A stretch of 64,000 nucleotides of DNA, from the NCBI RefSeq assembly GCF_002878395.1, contig NC_061119.1, positions 15,801,960 to 15,865,959 of the forward strand. Direction: 5' to 3'. The notes under the pieces are model-generated. The model saw nothing but the letters and a program-made list of their open reading frames with translations. It ran no database searches and was not told where the DNA came from. Positions 10,684-22,593 of the stretch are shown piece by piece. Made by a program: the position numbers and the translations under genes. The DNA comes from Capsicum annuum. Lineage: Eukaryota > Streptophyta > Magnoliopsida > Solanales > Solanaceae. Within the stretch, counting starts at the first letter, position 1, and each line of letters begins with the position of its first letter.

Positions 10684-13617
10684 ATATTTCCCCCTTGGGA
10701 ACATTCATCCTTGAATGAGACTGACTGATAGGGGATAAATACAACTAAAGTGAGTACTGAGCATGAATGACTGAATATGATTTTATGGCTGATATGACTG
10801 AAAACTAAGCATATCATACTGTACATGCATATCTGATGCTTGGGTAGCTGATTTATGAATGTAGGACTGAGTTTTACGATAAACTGAGTTTCTCAAATAG
10901 AGAATGCATATCTGATGCATAACTAATAACATGAAGCCATGCATATCTGATGCCTGATTATATGACTGACATGATATTTGAATGCATGACTAAAATTACT
11001 GGTAAGATGATCACACATATCTGATGCAGGGATACATAACTGAACTAACTCATGAACATATAATGGTAAAGATACCAAGTTTGAACTAAAAACTGAGCAT
11101 GGAACTAAATACCAAATTTGTTACTAAAATCTGATCATGAGAATGAGTAAACTCAAAGAAGACTGCTACCATGAACTGAAAATACTGATGAGTCTGAGAT
11201 TGATTACTCAATATGCATAAGCGGAAACATAAGAGCATAACTGAATTTGGGACTTGATTTATGAACTGAACTGAGCCTGTAATGCATGATATGGATAGAG
11301 TATCATATCACGGACTAAACTAAGCTATTGAATACATGGCTTACTACTATGTTTTGGAGCGAGAGGGTTGGCTTATAGGTGACACTTCCTCCAAGATAGA
11401 TTCATCAAAGAAAATGGCATGTTTAAATCAAGAAAATTTAGGGGCTACAGTGTATCTCCCCCTTGGGACACTATGTCCCTTAAAGAATGCTAAACTTTAC
11501 ATAGATACTAGGGTGATTCTCAAGAAAGCTATGTATGAAATCATGACTGATTATATGAGATCTGAAATTGAAGTATGATGCATAAATGCATAGACGTACT
11601 AACTTATTTGATTAACTAAGTAACCGGTAACTAAATGTTGGGTATGCAATGCTAAATTGTACTTAATCTAAATAGCTGGGCTGAAGGCATAATGTATTAT
11701 GCATATTAGAAGGGACCAACTAAGTAACATGAGATGACTGATCATGGATTTCATGAAAGCTCTATTGTCTGAAAATATAGGACCAAGCATATTACATGAT
11801 TTGGAAACATTCCATAGACTGAGGTATTAAAATACCTATAACTGAATAGCTGGTAGTTGTATGCTATGGTTCGACAAGATTGAAACTGAACTGAATTTTC
11901 TGATCTGAATACTGAATTAAAGTTGACATTATAACTAAGACTGCAACCGGGATCCATAATGTTGGGTCCTGATAACTAAATACTGAAACTGAGGTTTTGA
12001 CTGATACTAAAGTGCTTAATTCTGAGATTGAGCACTAATTATTGAGTCTTGAGTGCTGAATCTATAATTGAGATGGCAACTGAGTTATGATAGTCGCATA
12101 ATGAAGGTTGACATAAGTCAAGGGTCTAAATATACATTCACACTCAGAACTTTCCAAATTTTTAAATATTACCTTTTGCTAACTCTTTGCTTGCTTACTA
12201 ATAGGATATTCAAGCCTATCTTTGTATCTACACCCTCGTATAAAACATGCATGCAGTAATGTGCTCTTAACATGAAATATTAACTCTCTCCCATCTAAGC
12301 AATTTCTCAACACTACACTATTCTCATAAAGAGAGCTTATGAAGGGTTAAATCAGGAGAACCTAAAACATGAATAGATACTAACTAAACTTGACACATGA
12401 CTAAAATTTGAGGAATAGAATATCAATAAAATGGTTTTACCAAAAAGATCTGAACTAAGTATATACATGATATAGTCTGAATTTATCTGATCTGTGAGGG
12501 CATAGCATGAGTCATGGAAACTGAGTACACTAGGGAGCATGATATGTGTTCATGAGTCATGAGCTGCATGAGCTAAGTCTGGAATTTCTGAGTTCATAGA
12601 ACATGATTTGTAACACTGAGTGATCTAGAACTGAACTCCCTATACTGGGAATAGAAAACACACATAATTCTTGGAATGCGTGTGAACATAAGCTATATCC
12701 ATGGAATCTGAGACATGAAGCATGCATAGGCACTATGCTGAATGTAGTATGGAGCTTTACGCTAAGTTAAAGATGGGCCAGGAATTGTTTGCCCTAACTA
12801 CTTTTCAGTACATACTGGCACTACTACTGGAATCTAAGAGCCTGACTTGGTTACTTGATATATCATATCTCCCTTAGCTTAAAGCCATCATCATAAGTGT
12901 ACGAGCACTAAACTAATCTCTGAATTGAAATGCAATCATCATCAAATACTTACACTCTGATCAACACATACTTGCCTTACTGAATATATCATCTACCTTT
13001 GTTTTCTTACATACTACTAATACCACATTCACACCTTTATCCTTAATTTCAAGTCAATAAACTTAAATTTCTAACTCACACTGTTCAATCCTACAGATTC
13101 ATTATAGCACAACTATCCCCATGAATACTTAATCTATTCAATCTATATATCATATCCCAACTTGTCTACTGCTAAAATCCTGGGTTCATGCTTCTAACTC
13201 AGGGTCACATGCTATTATAAGATTTTGAGAAGGGATCTGATGGCATATCTAAATCTTGTTTTGAGAACGAGTTATGATGATCATGAATGAGATTCGTAAA
13301 ACTTTGGAAGATAACTTAACTGATGCGATACTATCTAAGTAAGCCCTATCTTTAGGACTTAAGCTTCACTATTTCTGTTACCTTAAAAGTAAGGTAAAGA
13401 TGACATAAGGGGAACATGATTTGAAAATACATGGGTTCCTTAGAGAACCTTGCTATAGCATGATCTGAGACATAAAAGAAGGGAAAATATTCATAAAACA
13501 TCTAATAGCCTCCTGCACATAAATGTGGTGGACAACACACATATGTACAAGACTCTACTAGATGCAGTTTTCATACTTCCTAGGATACTATTGAACCTTG
13601 GGCTATGATACTAAGTT
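10684..13617 (-). mobile_element. Element C interior, non-coding
   Basis: On the minus strand it starts beside the primer site (TAGTATCATAGCC, 13601-13613) and ends with the polypurine tract CCCAAGGGGGAAATATTG just before the 3' LTR at 10683. In between I find no gag, protease, RT or integrase motif on either strand. The longest open frame (11336-11578, + strand, 80 codons) is antisense and resembles nothing I know. A second tract, CCCAAGGGGGAGATAC on the minus strand near 11450-11470, looks like a copied polypurine tract. The region near 12865-12895 resembles the 3' end of the interior of element F. Confidence 0.75.
13601..13613 (-). promoter_or_regulatory. Primer binding site of element C
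   Basis: On the minus strand TAGTATCATAGCC, the tRNA-iMet complement TGGTATCAGAGCC with two changes. It starts 4 bp after the end of the 5' LTR at 13618. Confidence 0.75.
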
Positions 13618-16600
13618 TGTAACACCCCGATTTTCTGAACCAGAATGCTACACGGTGCTTATAACCCCGAAGGAACACAATCTAACCCATGACTAATATC
13701 TGAACCTATATACTACATAATATACATAAAATGCGGAAACATGAACATGAAAGGTCATGAGGTTTGAACTTAATAAACGCCTGATAAAAAAATATCTGAA
13801 TAAGGTATAATAATACAAAACAAGTAATAAATACTGAAAATAATGAGATCTAAATATCTAATCTGAAATCTAGTCTGAAATCCTCTAACTGAACTGAATA
13901 AGGAGTTGAAGGATCATGTCTCCAACTAACTCCATCTATCAACTAAATAGTAAATGTAGCAATAATCATATAAACCTCGAATGAGAAGGACACACTGCAA
14001 ACACTAAACACTGGAATGCTACTGGTGATCTAGAACTCGTGCCTCTGAATCTATGGTGTAACATAAGAGAAAACTCCATAGCGCAAATGCATCAGTATAT
14101 CTAAATGTACTGAGTATACGAGTGAGGTAGGCTAAATGAAAAGGGTTATATGCATGAACAATACTAACTGATATGAATGTGAGAATACATATATACATAC
14201 ATAACAGGAACTGAAATCATAGAGATACTGACTACTGAGTCTGAATAATAACAACATGAGTTTACTGACACTAAGGCATTGAAAGATTTAGTTTACTGAT
14301 ATTGATATGTAAATCACTAGTGAGTGATGGATCTGATACTGTATTACTAAATATTGAGAGGCCAATATTACTTTACTGATAAGGAATAATTGTTTCTGAC
14401 ATTTCAAATTATGAAGAACTGGTTTGATTGATTGTATCTAATAGTCCTAATATACTGATATTTGAAGAACTATCTGAGTTCTTTTCCTGAGATTGAGACT
14501 GAAACTGAGACTGTGGGAAGTAGTTGTCTAATCGACATGCCCCAATAATGCATATAGCTAAGTTGGTGTCCATTATCTTCCCCAACTGGAGGGGTGTCAA
14601 TACCACGCCACTGGTAAGGACAGTTGTGAGTAGCCCTTATCTAGCAGGTACTCAAATGAGAATGGTAAAAATCGTAAACTAACATGTTAAGCCACCTCAT
14701 CAACCCTAATTTGATAGGTTAAGATGTCTCAACCTACACTGGCTATATAGTTCTGAAACACAAGGATGACTGCTAGGAATCACACCCTAAACTGGTAGGT
14801 GAGTTTCGATACTTGGGTTCACTCGGTGCTAACTTCTACTCCTATCTGAAGAGACTGAACATGAATAGCTGAAATGAACTAATTCTGAGTTTATTGAATT
14901 TCGTAGATAATGGAATATACTAATGTATGAGGATTTACACAGAGTACTATAGTTACTAAGATTTTACTTGGAATACTATGGAAATCTACTTTCTATCTGA
15001 ATAAGGCTGACTGTACTAGCTGATGAGGTTACTGAGGTTTTCAACTGAATACTATACTAATAGATGATAACTAGCTAAGAATAATGCTCTTTCTGAGTAC
15101 TGAGTTCATGAGATTTTTTAGAGTACTGAATTATGAAGATTACTTAAGTTACTAAGAGAATTAGAATTTTTGAAGCTTTCGATATCACTAAGTACTGAGA
15201 TTACTGAGATTAACTGAGATTTACTTAGATTAACTGGGTTACTGAACTCTCCTGAGTCACATGACTAACTGAGTTCTATGGAACATGGAATGACTGAGAG
15301 TATAAGGAAATATGACATGGCTCTAGGCACACAACTATAGTTTTCGAGTACGAATACCCCCAGGACTCGATGGATTGAAACTTACTCACACATGACACGA
15401 CTTGATCAAATGATCGGAGTCCATAATTCACACTATCATAAGTAGGGGATATTATACTTCATGTATTTAGTCAACCTCTCAAACATGAATATTGGATATA
15501 TTTCATGTACATAATTCATATCTCCATTATCATACATGCTTCATACCACAACAATAACAACACATAAATAGAATGGAAATCTATATTGAAGTGTATAGCT
15601 AACATGGACTTGTCATTTAGATATCACGGAATCATGTAAATATGAATTTCTAGCATCCTAGACATTTTATCAAACACCTTGCATGCATTCTTTAAGGCAT
15701 AGGTGGATTTCATACTTGCATCATATCAAACCACCCAAAGTTCATGTTTTTTAACTAACAACCACATATATCCCATGAAAACACCTTTAGATATCATATT
15801 GAAACTTAAAAAACAATAATCAACAAGTACATGCTCGTATCACCTCAAAAAGTTTACAAAATAACATTTAAAAGCATGATTCTTGAGCTCTATGAACGAA
15901 TTGAATTCATAAATGAACACTACGCATACCTTAGAAAGGAAACCTTGATGATTTGCTAGAGAGTTCTTTGAATGGGAAAATTAATTCTCGATTATCTTAG
16001 AAAAAGGTTTGAATCTTGCTTTTAAGCGATGAGTTTGATGGAAACCCTAATCTTGTGGTTGAGAGTATAAGAGAGGGTTTTTTCATTTTTTAGATGCTTA
16101 ACTGAAGAAAAATGGGGAAAATTATGCCTCTTTAGGGTTATCAGTCGTGGAAGGTGAAAGAAATGATCAAAATACCCTTATTAAATAAATTCTCAGTTGC
16201 TGAAAATTCATAGCCGACGACATTGGTGATAGGGCATCAGACTTGTGATAAGTGGTCAAAAATGTCGTCAGATTTGTGATAAGTTATCACAAATATCGTC
16301 ATTTGGGATCTGGTTTCTACCTAAGGCTGACGACCTTTGTGATAAGGTGTCACAAATGTGGTAAGCTATCATAAATTTCGTCACTTAGGAGCTGGTTTCT
16401 TCCTAAGGCTGACGCGTCACAAATGTGATAAGCTATCACGAATGTCGTCACACTATTTTCAGCCTAACATGCTGGAGTAAAATAGGCATAACTCTTTGCT
16501 ATGATATCTGATTTAGGCAAAATTAGTATCATCGGAAAGATAATTCAAAGATATTTCATTTGATATATAGTAAGACACCCAATTCGTCATATACAACATG

Positions 16601-16834
16601 TTATGGTCGTTTGAAATTGACACAAGTTTTGACGTTTACTAAAACTTTAACAATAGGAAAGCTTTAAACTTGTACTTTAGTTAGGGAACCTCTATGATCT
16701 AAATTCATGCTCAAATAGATTCCCATAATACCTAATTGATTAATATAGTAAATTTACATAGGATTTGAGGCTTTTGAAACATCTACGCATATGAAGATGG
16801 ATTTTCATTCTAGTCCAAAATATGGTGTATTACA
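13618..16834 (-). repeat. Element C 5' LTR
   Basis: Pairs with 7465-10683 along its whole length (3217 bp). It carries its own copy of the hairpin array at 16213-16453, with the same 9-bp arms (for example 16273-16293) but with one unit shortened. This copy would drive transcription of C. I see no convincing TATA box. Confidence 0.87.
16213..16453. repeat. Hairpin array in element C 5' LTR
   Basis: Counterpart of the array at 10048-10301. Units begin with GACGAC and contain TTGTGATAAGTTATCACAA and similar near-palindromes. The third unit has lost its left half (around 16410), so the two LTRs differ in array structure as well as by point changes. Confidence 0.75.
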
Positions 16835-17776
16835 TTTCTATTTGGATAAATTTATAGATGTGATCCCTTAGCTAAGGTTATACTCCCTGGAAAGAGTATG
16901 AAACCTCTCCCTAATGTGAGATTTTCTCTTTATGAGAATAAGACGTTGGACTACATGATAGCTCACATGGTTTATGTCGGTTAGAAGAATCTCCCTTGTA
17001 GATAAACTTTTGAAAAGAAATTTCCCTACTAGTAAAGAATATTAGAGAACTTTTAAAAGTATTTTCACTACAGTTTAACAGAAAATAATGGCAGATTAAG
17101 CTCAGCTTTTAGACTTTTAATGTGATGACTCGCCAGACTTACACAGTATGTTTTTTTATCCATGCTTTATAATTATTAGTTTTTAGTTTTTCAGGCTATG
17201 TTAGTCATTACATATAGAATGCATATTCTATGAATATTTATTAACATTGATATATTACTTTTACTTATCATTCACCCCCATATACTCAGTACATCCTCAA
17301 AGTGCTAATCACATATATGTCTATGTGCTACATATCTCAGAATTTAGGTTCAAGTTCTTAGTATTAGCAGCGTGAGTGATTTCAGGCATCTCTATCTATA
17401 TCTCTACAGTTGGTGAGTTCTCATGGTTCGAGGGTCCATTTATCCAGATTTTCATCTTTCATAGTATTTGATAAGTTTCCTGCAGTTTAGTATGAGTTAG
17501 TTGGGAGTTTGTCCTAATGGCTCTCTAGTTTCTTAGCAGTATAGGCTTGTCGGACTACTAGCTATTATATTCAAACTTTTAGTATTAGTTCTCCAGATAG
17601 TGTGCTCAGTTGATCTCAGACATTTTTGACAATATTCAGTATTTTAGCATTTCTATTTGATTAAATTACTTTAATATGAGATGTAAACTTAGTAGCAGGA
17701 TTACAAAATTAGCTTGAGACTACTCGTAGTATTGAGCGTCGTGTGACATCTCGGGACTAGGTTTTGGGGCATTACA

Positions 17777-19065
17777 TTCTTTTCTAATAATCTTCTTGGG
17801 ATTCCTCCCAATAAGGAAATATATTTTGGGATGATCTTCTACCGGATACCCTTCCTATTTGCATTCCTCCCTACAGGATGGCTCTGGCTAAACTAAAGAA
17901 ATTAAAGGATAGTTTTTGGGGTATAGTTTTTGCATGGAAGAAGGATGGGTCCCTCCGGATGTGTATAGATTATCATCAATCGAATATGGTTATAGTAAAA
18001 AATAAGTAACCTCTCCCTAGGATTAATGACCTTTTCGATCACCTTCAAGGTGCTAGGTATTTCTCTAAAACTAATCTTCGTATAGGTTACCATCAATTGA
18101 ATTTAGAGAGTTTAATATTCCCAAGACTACTTTATGAACTCGGTATGGCCATTATGAGTTTTTAGTTTTGTCATTTGGCTTGACTGATGATCCTGCTGCT
18201 TTTCTGTATCTTATGAATCAGGTTTTCATGAATTTTCTAATTTTTTTTGTTATAGTCTTCATTGATGACATCTTGGTTTACTCAAAAATTGTGGAGGATC
18301 ATACAAATCACCTCTAAATTGTGTTACGAATTCTTAAGGAACAAAAATTGTATGCAAAATTATCTATGTGTGAATTTTGGCTAAGTGTTGTCACTTTTCT
18401 GGAGCATGTTGTTTCAATTGAGGGTATCAAGGTAGATCCCCAAAAAATTAAGGTAGTTAAGAAGTGGCCTAAAACCATGACTCTAATCAAAGTTAGGAAT
18501 TTCTTGGGTTTGGCTTGCTACTATAAAAGATTCCTAGAGATTTTTTCATTTATAGCTACTCTGTTGATTAAGCTGACACTGAAAAGGTTAAGTTTTTATG
18601 GTCTAATGCCTGTGAAGATAGTTTAAAAAGTTGAAGGAAAAATTCACTTCTGCTCCTGTTTTGACCCTACTCGGAGGTACTGATGGGTTTATGGTGTATT
18701 GTGATGTGTCCTATGTAGGACTAGGTGGACTTTTGATACAGAACAATAAGGTTGTAGCCTATTCTTCTAGGCAGCTTAAGGTTCATGACAGGAATTACTC
18801 AACTCACAATTTAGAGTTGGTGGTTGTGGTCTTTGCTTTGAATATTTTGCGCCATTATTTGTATGGGGTACATATGGATATTTATTCAAGAAAGAAGAGC
18901 TTGCAGTATGTGTTTACATAGAAAAAAATAAACCTCAGACAAAGGAGGTAGCTTGAATTACTTAAGGATGATGACATGAGTATGCAATACTATCCTGGTA
19001 AAGCTAATGTTGTTGTTGATACTCTTAGTAGGTTGTCTATGGAGAGTGCTTCACACGTATAGTAG
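17777..19065 (+). pseudogene. pol: Element A reverse transcriptase and RNase H (broken)
   Basis: RT copies the element RNA into DNA and RNase H removes the RNA strand. The region starts with LGIPPNKEIYFGM, the usual linker before gypsy RT. It keeps [10 protein letters not shown] (around 18255-18285, the catalytic DD pair) and PKNIKVVKKWP-like and FLGLACYYKRF blocks (18440-18530). RNase H follows in an open stretch (18631-18921) with [33 protein letters not shown] and, after a stop, YYPGKANVVVDTLSRL near 19000. Stops and frameshifts occur throughout, so it is a relic. Confidence 0.85.
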
Positions 19066-20578
19066 GATAAAAGAGGATTGGTAAAGGATATTCACAGTTT
19101 GTCTAACTTAGAAGTTTTCCTATAGACTTGGAGGGTAGAGAGGTGATTGTTTAGAAAGTAATTAAAGTGTATGTTAGTGTTAAGGTCAAAGTGAAGCATA
19201 TTTTGAATCCCATACTTATGCAAATCAAAGGTCAGTAAAAGGTTAAGTATTTTGTGATTAGGGGAGATGACACCCTGACGTACTAAGAAAGGTTGTGTGT
19301 TCCTGATATAAATGGGTTGTGGGAAAGGATTTTGACTGAAGCTCACGAGTCCATATATAAAGTTCATCCAGGTTTGACAAAGATGTATCATAAATTGATG
19401 TAAATCAATGGTGGAATAATATAAAAATGCATATGGAGAATTTTGTTTCTAAGTGTATAGTTTTTTAGAAAGTCAAGTAGAACATTTAAGGCCTGGTCGC
19501 ATATCTCAAGAGATATAGTTGCCCATGTGGAAGTGAAAGATGATTAATATGGAATTTGATACATGTTTTCCACGCCCTGAAACTAGTTTGATTCTATTTG
19601 GGTCATTATAGATAGAATGACCAAGTCTACTCCCTTCTTGCCTGTGGGGACAAACTACTCAGGAGAGGATTATGCCAAGTTATTCATTTAGGAAATAGTT
19701 AAGTTGCATGGGGCTCTAGTGTTTATTTTTTCTAATTAAGGTACACAATTTTCTTCTCACTTTTGGTATTCTTTTTAGAAAGGTTTGGGTACTTAGGTGA
19801 ACCTTAGCACCGTATTTCACCCTCAAACGGTTGGACAAGTCAAATATATTATTTAGACTTTGGAGGATATGCTAAGGTCCTGTGTGATTGATTTTAAATG
19901 TATTTGGGTTGATCATATCCTTTTACTAGGTTTGCTAATAACAACAGTTACCAGTCCAACATCTAAATTGCCCCTTTTGAGGCCCTTTATGATAAAAGGT
20001 ACAGGTCTCCTATTGGATGGTTTGGGGTGGGTTTGAATAGATTCTGTGTCACTGATTTAGTTCACCAAGCCATAGAGAAGGTGAAGGTGATTAGAGAAAC
20101 ACTTAAGATTTCTCAAAGCGCAAAAAGTCTTATGCATATGTGAGGTAGAGGGAGTATGAGTTTAAAGTTGGTGATTGGTTATTCTTAAAGGTTTCCCTCG
20201 TTAAAGGATTAATGATATTTGGGGAGAAGGGGAAGCTCATCCCCATTACATTTGTCAGTATCATATCTTAAGGAGAATTGGAAATGTCTCTTATGAATTA
20301 GATTTACCAATGAGTTTGGCCTCGATTCATCTCGTATTTTATGTGTCTATGCTGAAAAAAGTATGTGGGTGTTTCCTTCCTGGTAGTGCCTGTTAAGGAT
20401 GTGTGGCCTATAAGGAAGTTCCGGATAAAATATTAGATAATCATGTTCGTAGGTTAAGAACTAAGGATATAACTTCTGTAAAAGGTTTTTGAAGAAGTCA
20501 AAAGATAAAAGAGGCTACATGGGTCTCGGAAGACGATATGAATGCCAAATACCCGTTCTTGTTTCCGACGTTGCATTA
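19066..20578 (+). pseudogene. Element A integrase (broken)
   Basis: Integrase inserts the DNA copy into the genome. Readable parts are the zinc-binding start EAHESIYKVHPGLTKMYHKL (about 19335-19400), WVIIDRMTKSTPFLPVGTNYSGEDYAKLFI (about 19600-19690), STVFHPQTVGQV and TLEDMLRSCVIDFK (19800-19900), and a C-terminal VRRLRTKDITSVK and ATWVSEDDMNAKYPFLFPTLH (20440-20580). The last block is the usual end of Del/Tekay-like pol in my reading. The first catalytic Asp region is destroyed (..VKDD-stop-YGI..), and QAE, which carries the catalytic Glu, has become QVK. Confidence 0.8.
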
Positions 20579-20701
20579 AAGTGCTTATAAAATGAGTTTA
20601 TTTTTCCCCTTGTCACACTTCAAATTTGACCTTCGATTCTATTGTATTTTTTCTATTATCATGCTAAAAATGTCCTAACTTCTCATTCGGGGATGTTTGA
20701 T
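20579..20701 (+). other. Element A short 3' untranslated region
   Basis: From the stop after FPTLH to the polypurine tract. It is T-rich and non-coding, and has the usual length for gypsy elements with no extra 3' ORF. Confidence 0.5.
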
Positions 20702-20714
20702 CCAAAGGGGATAA
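20702..20714 (+). promoter_or_regulatory. Polypurine tract of element A
   Basis: CCAAAGGGGATAA lies immediately before the TGTAAGACCCC start of the 3' LTR, the plus-strand primer position. The same arrangement is found next to the LTR of C. Confidence 0.75.
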
Positions 20715-22593
20715 TGTAAGACCCCACAAAATTTTGATTTTTGACCATTCCACGTGCATAATGTTAATATTTTACTTGAATTATTAAGAGGTGTTAAAGG
20801 GGTATTTTGGAAAAGTTTTACAAAATTTTAAAGGGTTTCGAGGCCATTTTGGAATTCCGAGGTAGTGAGAGTCCCCGATAGTAGTGTGTCACACCACGCC
20901 ACTTAGCCTCCATAATAGGAGCATAACACGTTGGCTACACTCCGCGATAGTAGCATTGACACGCTGTAAATTTCATGCAGTTTTGTTTTTTTCAGCTTGG
21001 GGTGGGCTCTTTCTGGTCCTTTTAATTTTTTAAACGTCATATCCATCCCCCAACCCTAGAAAATCCCCTAATTCACTTAGCTTTACATTGATATCTTCTC
21101 TAACTTTCAAGTGAAGAGACAAAAAGGGTTTCTCAAGGATTTCATTCTCCGGGCTTTAAACATCTATTTCTCTTTACATTTTTGTAATTTTCAGGTATGT
21201 TACTCATTCGTTAACTTGTATTTTACATTGTGGCATCAATTTATTTAATTCTTATGTGTTTTGAATGATGGGTTTGAAATTGGATTGAGGGTTTTTCATG
21301 TTAAAACTTGAATTACTTTTTACATATTTTTAATGGATTATTCATGCTTAATTTGATGGATTTTAGAACTGAATTGGTGCATTGTTATAATGGTTGAAAT
21401 GGGTGACATGGGTTTCACCAAATTGTTAATTTTTTTGCATAATAGTGGCATTAACCTCAACTCACATTGAAATCTCGATTTCTAATATGGATTTTTAGAT
21501 AATTTAACTTATCTTTTAAAACATTGAATTACATTAAAGGATAAATGGATAAAAAGGATTTTGATGTCCTTAGTGCCTTTGGTTTGGATTATAAACTTAT
21601 AATTGGAGTCAATTAGATTAATTTAATTGATTTGACATAAATGGAATAGCTTACAAGCATATTGGTATTGCACACCATGTTGGAAAAGGTCTTAATGAAA
21701 GACTCATTGGTTAATGGTTGGTTTATGTGTAAATTATTTTAATTTGGCCTTAAAGAAAATTATGTAGCTCATCGATAAGGTGTATTTCAAGAAATACCAA
21801 CACTGAAAACCACATTTGCCGACGTTGGGGACCATTGTTTTTGGATACATAATATATTTTGGGCGGCTATCACCTTGGTATCTTTAGACATTCCTCGGTA
21901 CATGTGGCTAACATGGACTGGGGCCCTTTCAGCAGGGGAAGTTTGACCCATATAGCCCATGAGTTCCTGGAATGTGGGCACGAGCTGCAAAGTGCATGCT
22001 AATATTTTAAACTATCATGTTTTATGTCACTTGTCCTTATTCTAACATACTATACGTATATGTATCAATGTTATGCATGTGGTTGATTACTGAATTTTGT
22101 TCAATGTATTATTTTATTCCTTTTCCTTGGGTTATATTCCAGTGCTAGCCACATTGGTCCTCTCCGGATCATATGTCATTTTATGGTCCAGGTTTTGAGG
22201 ACTTTTCTATTGCTCCTGTGCAGTGTTAGGCAATTTGGAACTCCTGTTGATCAGCCGTGAAGTGGTGAGCCTCCATCCTTTGGAAGGCCTGTCACTTAAT
22301 TAGGTTTCCTTTATTATTCTAGTATTTTTGGATTTCTTTTGGCATAGTCAGGGTCATGTCCTGATTTAGTTGGTATTCTTGGATTAGAGGCTTTGTGGAC
22401 AAGATTAGGAATGTCATTGTGATCTTATATTAATTTTTAAACATTCTTTAGATTTATATATCTTCACATTGTCACGGTTGGTTTCTGCTGTTTTAAATTA
22501 TTATTCTCTTGAGGTAAGGCTAAGGGGCTTATATCCGGTGATGGTTGTCTTAGGATTGACCGTCATGGTTATATCCATGTTCAGGTCATGACA
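20715..22593 (+). repeat. Element A 3' LTR (1879 bp, complete)
   Basis: Starts TGTAAGACCCCACAAAATTT and ends GGTCATGACA. From 21030 on it aligns with the truncated 5' LTR at 3338-4897. A GC-rich block with short repeats around ACACCACGCC and CACGCTG words lies at 20860-20985, the U3 position. No target duplication can be confirmed because the other end of A is missing. Confidence 0.85.

Larger units (their letters stand above)
7465..16834 (-). mobile_element. Element C: complete non-autonomous LTR element
   Basis: Two LTRs of 3219 and 3217 bp flank a 2.9-kb interior. A perfect 5-bp target duplication TTTCT lies outside both ends (7460-7464, 16835-16839). Minus orientation is fixed by the primer site beside the right LTR and the polypurine tract beside the left LTR. 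The LTR ends are TGTAATAC and GGGGTGTTACA on the coding strand. The interior has no gag or pol, so this is a LARD-type element that needs proteins from elsewhere. The 3' half of its LTR resembles that of element D, a possible helper lineage. I counted about ten differences in the first 130 aligned bases of the two LTRs, so the insertion is not recent. Confidence 0.88.
6218..17776 (+). mobile_element. Element B: gypsy solo-type LTR, split by element C
   Basis: Two pieces (6218-7464 and 16840-17776, together about 2.2 kb) read as one LTR once C and its target duplication are removed. The left end starts CTTAATCTGATACTCGG, which aligns with CTTAAATCCGATAACCGG 143 bp inside the LTR of element D. 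The first 140 bp or so are therefore missing. The right end is GGTTTTGGGGCATTACA, a normal LTR terminus. Element A RT starts directly after it. No primer site, interior or partner LTR is present, which fits a solo LTR followed by a deletion across its 5' end. Confidence 0.65.
3338..22593 (+). mobile_element. Element A: Ty3/gypsy retrotransposon, nested and decayed
   Basis: A gypsy element in the order 5' LTR (truncated) - primer site - gag - protease - [insertions B and C] - RT - RNase H - integrase - polypurine tract - 3' LTR. The order protease, RT, RNase H, integrase is diagnostic of Ty3/gypsy. The initiator-tRNA-Met primer site, the long LTR and the integrase tail fit a chromovirus of the Del/Tekay kind (inference). 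The insertion spans 6218-17776. Without it the element is about 7.7 kb. Every domain carries stops and frameshifts, so it cannot be autonomous. The 5 bp after the 3' LTR are GGCAC, but their partner is lost because the 5' LTR is truncated. Confidence 0.85.

Noticed and set aside
11336..11578. 80-codon ORF inside element C
   Set aside because: Antisense to the element, with no recognised motif, and it contains the inverse of a polypurine-like tract. Probably chance.
17777..20578. Endogenous pararetrovirus instead of a gypsy element
   Set aside because: An integrase and LTRs with primer and polypurine sites are present, and no movement-protein domain is seen. The domain order is that of Ty3/gypsy.
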